This document shows, piece by piece, positions 5,781 through 8,239 of a DNA stretch of 8,239 nt; position 1 is the stretch's first letter, and each line of letters begins with the position of its first letter. The translations under genes were made by a program, and so were the position numbers. Origin of the DNA: Acidobacteriota bacterium (GTDB taxonomy: Bacteria > Acidobacteriota > Terriglobia > Bryobacterales > Bryobacteraceae); the NCBI GenBank assembly GCA_003223065.1, contig QHXU01000011.1:22457-30695 (forward strand), read 5' to 3'. The notes beneath the pieces were generated by a model that was not told where the DNA came from, made no database searches, and saw only the letters and a program-made list of their open reading frames with translations.

Positions 5781-7826
5781 ATGAAGTACGAAATCTGCAT
5801 CGTCTCTTTCCTCACGGCCTGCGCTCCAGGCCAGGTCCGTACCGCTGTACCGTTCGATGGATCGGGCGTACGGCCCGGTCCAGTGTACGTGACGTCCACG
5901 GCACAGTCGGCGACCGTGCACTGGAGCGATGAGGCCAACCGCCGGTGGACAGCCGAGTTTTCGCTCGATCCAAAGGCTCCTCTGATCACCGCCATCGCGG
6001 TGAATGATGCGGTTGTGATCGACCGCGGTCGTCCCTTTTATCAGTGCACCACGGGGAAGCGCCGCGGCGGTTGGGACGCGTTCTTTGATCTACCGCCCAG
6101 CCACCCGGATGGAGCACGCTCCTTCGCCGGTGAATTCACTCTCAAATCCGCGCGTGCAATTACCGTCGGTAACCGTGTCCAGATCACGTTCGACGGGCTG
6201 CACATGGGCATCTTTGATGGGAGTATTCAGTACGTAATTTTTCCGGGCAGCCGTCTCATCGAGCAGACGGCCGTCATGACGACTTCCGAGCCCGACACGG
6301 CATACTTCTACGACTCTGGGCTACGCATGGCCGTCGACGCCGGCCGCCGCGTGGGCGGCAACATGGAATCGTTCGTTTCGTTCTACGACACCGGCGGCGA
6401 ACTGAGGACGATCCTTTCCGATGGCCCGGAGCGCCATCCGGCCAAAGTACGCTACCGCACCATCGCGGGTCGCACCGGCGCGGGAAGCGTCGCTGTTTTT
6501 CCGGCTCCGCACCAGTACTTCTTTCCGCGCGATTTCACAACCAACATGGGCTACGTCTGGCACTCGTCCTGGAAGGGCGTTGTTTCGCTGGGCATCCGCC
6601 AACTGCCGACCGACGCTACGCCCTACTATCCGTGGTCCAACGCTCCGCCCGGAACCGCGCAGCACATGAGTGTGTTTCTGATGCTCGATCCGGGCGATCC
6701 GCACGCTGCGCTAGACGCGGTCCTGCGGTTTACGCACTCTGATCGTTATCCGGCTCTCGACGGCTACATGACTTTTGCTTCTCACTGGCATTACGCCTAC
6801 ACGGTGCAGGCTATCGAGAAAGGTCTTGAGTGGGTTCCGCCGTTCAAGCCGGTCTTGGAGTCCTTGGGCGTGAACTCCGCGATGATCATGGACTTTCATG
6901 GCGACGGCCACCCGGCCGATACCGGCGAGACGCGCCTGCGGGAACTGGAGGCGTTCTATCGCGCCTGCCGTGCGCAATCCGGCCCGGACTTCCTACTGAT
7001 CCCCGCCGAGGAGGCCAACGTCCACTTCGGCGGGCACTGGGCGCTTGCCTTTCCCAAGCCGGTTTACTGGCGCATGAGCCGCAAGCCTTCGCAGATGTTC
7101 CAGGAGCAGGACCCGAATCATGGGACTGTTTACAATGTAGCGAGCGCCACAGAACTCCTCGATTTGGTAAGGAGAGAAGACGCATTCGTGTATCAAACAC
7201 ACCCGCGCACCAAGGGCTCCACGGGCTATCCGGACCAGATTCGTGATTCAGCGCATTTTCTCGATCCGCACTGGTTCGGCGCCGGCTGGAAGGCATTGCC
7301 GTCCGACCTCTCCTCGCCTCGCCTGGGAGAGCGCGCTTTCAAACTGGTCGACGATATGAGCAATTGGGGCCTCCACAAACAGCTAGTCGGCGAAGTGGAC
7401 GTATTTCAGATTGACAGGACCCACGAACTCTACGCTCACATGAACGTGAATTATGTGAAGGTGCCGGCAGTGCCTTCCTTCGACCACTATGCAAATCTGC
7501 TCGATCGGCTCCGGCGCAGCGACTTCTTTATCACCACCGGTGAGGTCCTGCTTCCGGAGGTGAGCATCGCTGAAGGCCTCGGCGGACGAATCCTGGTGCG
7601 TGCGCGAATCCAGCACACATTCCCGCTGGAGATGGCGGAAATCGTGTGGGGAGATGGCTCCCAGACCTATCGCAAAATGATTCCGCTAGCGGAAACGCGG
7701 CCTTTCGGCGATTTTTCGTTTTCTGCTGAAGCCGAAGGCGGGAACTGGAAGTGGGCCCGGTTCGCAGTATGGGATGTAGCGGCGGACGGCGCGTTCATTA
7801 ATCCTATATGGAGAAGCCAGCCCTAG
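5781..7826 (+). CDS. Exported protein with beta-rich N-terminal half and PHP-like (CehA/McbA-type) metallohydrolase domain
   Basis: A 681-residue protein with no name I can assign. ATG 5781 is preceded by GGGGGA at 5766-5771, a moderate ribosome site. The N-terminus MKYEICIVSFLTAC is a short signal with an LTAC lipobox (Cys14), suggesting a lipoprotein. Residues about 30-320 are strand-rich and full of aromatic residues (for example GGWDAFFDLPPSHP), reminiscent of a mutarotase-like or carbohydrate-binding beta-sandwich; this is inference. Residues about 325-600 carry a PHP-like set of metal ligands in order: H335-W-H337, D371-F-H373-G-D375-G-H377, E410-E411 with H415 and H419, H474 in QTHPRT, then E538/D540/D545. 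TTGEVLLPE near residue 590 and the ending WARFAVWDVAADGAFINPIW match the CehA/McbA layout, in which the tail is an Ig-like strand pair. Probable activity is hydrolysis of an ester or phosphoester at the cell surface; the substrate is unknown. It is transcribed divergently from the M16 gene and alone. Confidence 0.75.
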   Translation: MKYEICIVSFLTACAPGQVRTAVPFDGSGVRPGPVYVTSTAQSATVHWSDEANRRWTAEFSLDPKAPLITAIAVNDAVVIDRGRPFYQCTTGKRRGGWDAFFDLPPSHPDGARSFAGEFTLKSARAITVGNRVQITFDGLHMGIFDGSIQYVIFPGSRLIEQTAVMTTSEPDTAYFYDSGLRMAVDAGRRVGGNMESFVSFYDTGGELRTILSDGPERHPAKVRYRTIAGRTGAGSVAVFPAPHQYFFPRDFTTNMGYVWHSSWKGVVSLGIRQLPTDATPYYPWSNAPPGTAQHMSVFLMLDPGDPHAALDAVLRFTHSDRYPALDGYMTFASHWHYAYTVQAIEKGLEWVPPFKPVLESLGVNSAMIMDFHGDGHPADTGETRLRELEAFYRACRAQSGPDFLLIPAEEANVHFGGHWALAFPKPVYWRMSRKPSQMFQEQDPNHGTVYNVASATELLDLVRREDAFVYQTHPRTKGSTGYPDQIRDSAHFLDPHWFGAGWKALPSDLSSPRLGERAFKLVDDMSNWGLHKQLVGEVDVFQIDRTHELYAHMNVNYVKVPAVPSFDHYANLLDRLRRSDFFITTGEVLLPEVSIAEGLGGRILVRARIQHTFPLEMAEIVWGDGSQTYRKMIPLAETRPFGDFSFSAEAEGGNWKWARFAVWDVAADGAFINPIWRSQP

Positions 7827-8109
7827 AATCGGTGAAGACGTTTGGGATTGGTCCTGTAAAACAGGGTGTTATCAGGGCCAGAAGTTCGAAAACCAGATCC
7901 GCTTGACACTCGATCTGCGAGATCAGGGGTGTATCAGGTGATAAAGCAAGGGGGGAAACAGGGAAAAAGTTCGAAGAGCGCCGGGACTGAAGCGCTCCGA
8001 AGGCGTCGGCTGGAACCCGGGCAGGGGGCGCTCGGGGAAACTCCAAGACATCCAATCCCTCTCGCCGTGATGGATGCGTTCGGGGAACAGTCGGAGCCAA
8101 ACGGACTTG
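7827..8109. other. Intergenic stretch without a convincing gene
   Basis: All six frames were inspected. The open frames here (a + frame from 7860 running off the window end, and - frames ending near 7804 and 7934) give low-complexity Pro/Ser/Arg or Gly/Lys-rich peptides with no recognisable motif. None has a credible ribosome site. Apart from the direct repeat at 7862-7975 and a 5-bp hairpin GATCT/AGATC (7912-7924) I see nothing. It may be decayed DNA continuous with the pseudogene remnant at the right edge. Confidence 0.6.
7862..7975. repeat. Imperfect direct repeat, two copies
   Basis: Copy 1 opens with CAGGGTGTTATCAGG (7862-7876) and closes with AAGTTCGAA (7882-7890). Copy 2 opens with CAGGGGTGTATCAGG (7924-7938) and closes with the identical AAGTTCGAA (7967-7975). 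The opening blocks differ by one single-base indel each way. The second copy carries 23 extra nucleotides between the two blocks. The copies are separated by 33 nt that include the small hairpin at 7912-7924. There are no flanking target duplications or terminal inverted repeats that would point to an insertion sequence. Confidence 0.45.
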
Positions 8110-8239
8110 GCGAAGTCGATACGCCATTGATCGTGATCACGATTGGCAGGTTATCACCCGAGACGCCCATGGCGGACGTTCACCTGCACACCGCCGACCG
8201 CCCCGGCGCGGTGCTCGCGAACTCCACTGCAACTGGACC
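8110..8239 (-). pseudogene. Frameshifted remnant resembling the end of a TIGR03437-type secreted protein (runs off window)
   Basis: Reading the - strand from 8239 downwards, three successive frames together spell the end of the C-terminal domain known as TIGR03437, common in large exported proteins of Solibacter-like Acidobacteriota. Frame one gives GPVAVEFASTAPG. After a one-base slip at a GGGG run near 8200-8203, frame two gives AVGGVQVNVR. After a second slip near 8171, frame three gives GVSGDNLPIVITINGVSTS. The remembered family pattern is AG-APG-V-GV-QVNV-VP-G-SGD-PLV-TIGGVSS, so one residue before Q and the V-P before the Gly are also missing. The frame-one reading hits TGA at about 8180-8182. 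The gene body would lie to the right of the window. Neighbouring genes are intact, so decay is more likely than poor sequence, but homopolymer errors cannot be excluded. Confidence 0.55.

Noticed and set aside
7853..7865. CCTGT-AAA-ACAGG stem 27 nt after the PHP-like gene, as a terminator
   Set aside because: The stem is only 5 bp with a 3-nt loop and no U-run follows on either strand. It is too weak to call.
7804..8127. A - strand open frame of 107 codons
   Set aside because: The translation is Pro/Arg/Ser-rich without motifs, has no Shine-Dalgarno, and overlaps the 3' end of the PHP-like gene.
8130..8143. Perfect 14-bp palindrome ATCGTGATCACGAT, a possible operator
   Set aside because: It falls exactly on the repeated Ile-Val-Ile-Thr-Ile codons of the TIGR03437-like remnant and is most simply explained by that coding history.
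7860..8239. A + strand frame open from 7860 to the window end, with possible starts GTG 7938, ATG 8070 and ATG 8169
   Set aside because: The product is a featureless Gly/Lys/Pro-rich peptide, there is no good ribosome site, and the right part is antisense to the recognisable TIGR03437-like remnant.

Overview
The window reads as a high-GC (clearly GC-rich by eye, not computed) bacterial chromosome segment. It is most consistent with an Acidobacteriota genome of the Solibacter/Bryobacter type. This rests on the combination of a secreted two-unit M16 protease, a large exported PHP/CehA-like protein, and a broken stretch at the right edge that reads like the C-terminal TIGR03437 domain abundant in that group. 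The taxonomic call is an inference; there is no rRNA or other marker here.

Left part (1-2898, + strand): four tightly packed genes. They are the C-terminal half of an SDR dehydrogenase (cut by the window edge), an enoyl-CoA hydratase/isomerase-family protein, an acyl-CoA dehydrogenase and a RidA/YjgF-family protein. Spacing is 41 nt, 2 nt and a 4-nt ATGA overlap, so this is almost certainly the tail of one operon. The gene set resembles the beta-oxidation-like module that accompanies CoA-dependent aromatic degradation (2-aminobenzoyl-CoA or salicylyl-CoA type clusters). The CoA ligase and ring-attacking flavoenzyme would have to lie left of the window. Two members lack the textbook catalytic residues of their superfamilies: the hydratase-family protein lacks both crotonase glutamates, and the RidA protein lacks the RidA arginine.

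Middle part (2900-5623, - strand): one long gene for an exported M16 zinc metallopeptidase of 907 residues, with an active N-terminal unit and an inactive C-terminal unit. It converges on the RidA gene with a single base between the two stop codons. Its own start has a near-perfect Shine-Dalgarno sequence.

Right part (5624-7826): a 157-nt divergent promoter region, then a 681-residue exported protein. That protein has a beta-rich N-terminal half, a PHP-like (CehA/McbA-type) metal-binding domain and a C-terminal Ig-like tail. This is the least characterised gene of the window.

The last 413 nt (7827-8239) hold no convincing intact gene. They contain an imperfect direct repeat and, on the - strand at the very edge, a frameshifted remnant resembling the end of a TIGR03437-type secreted protein.
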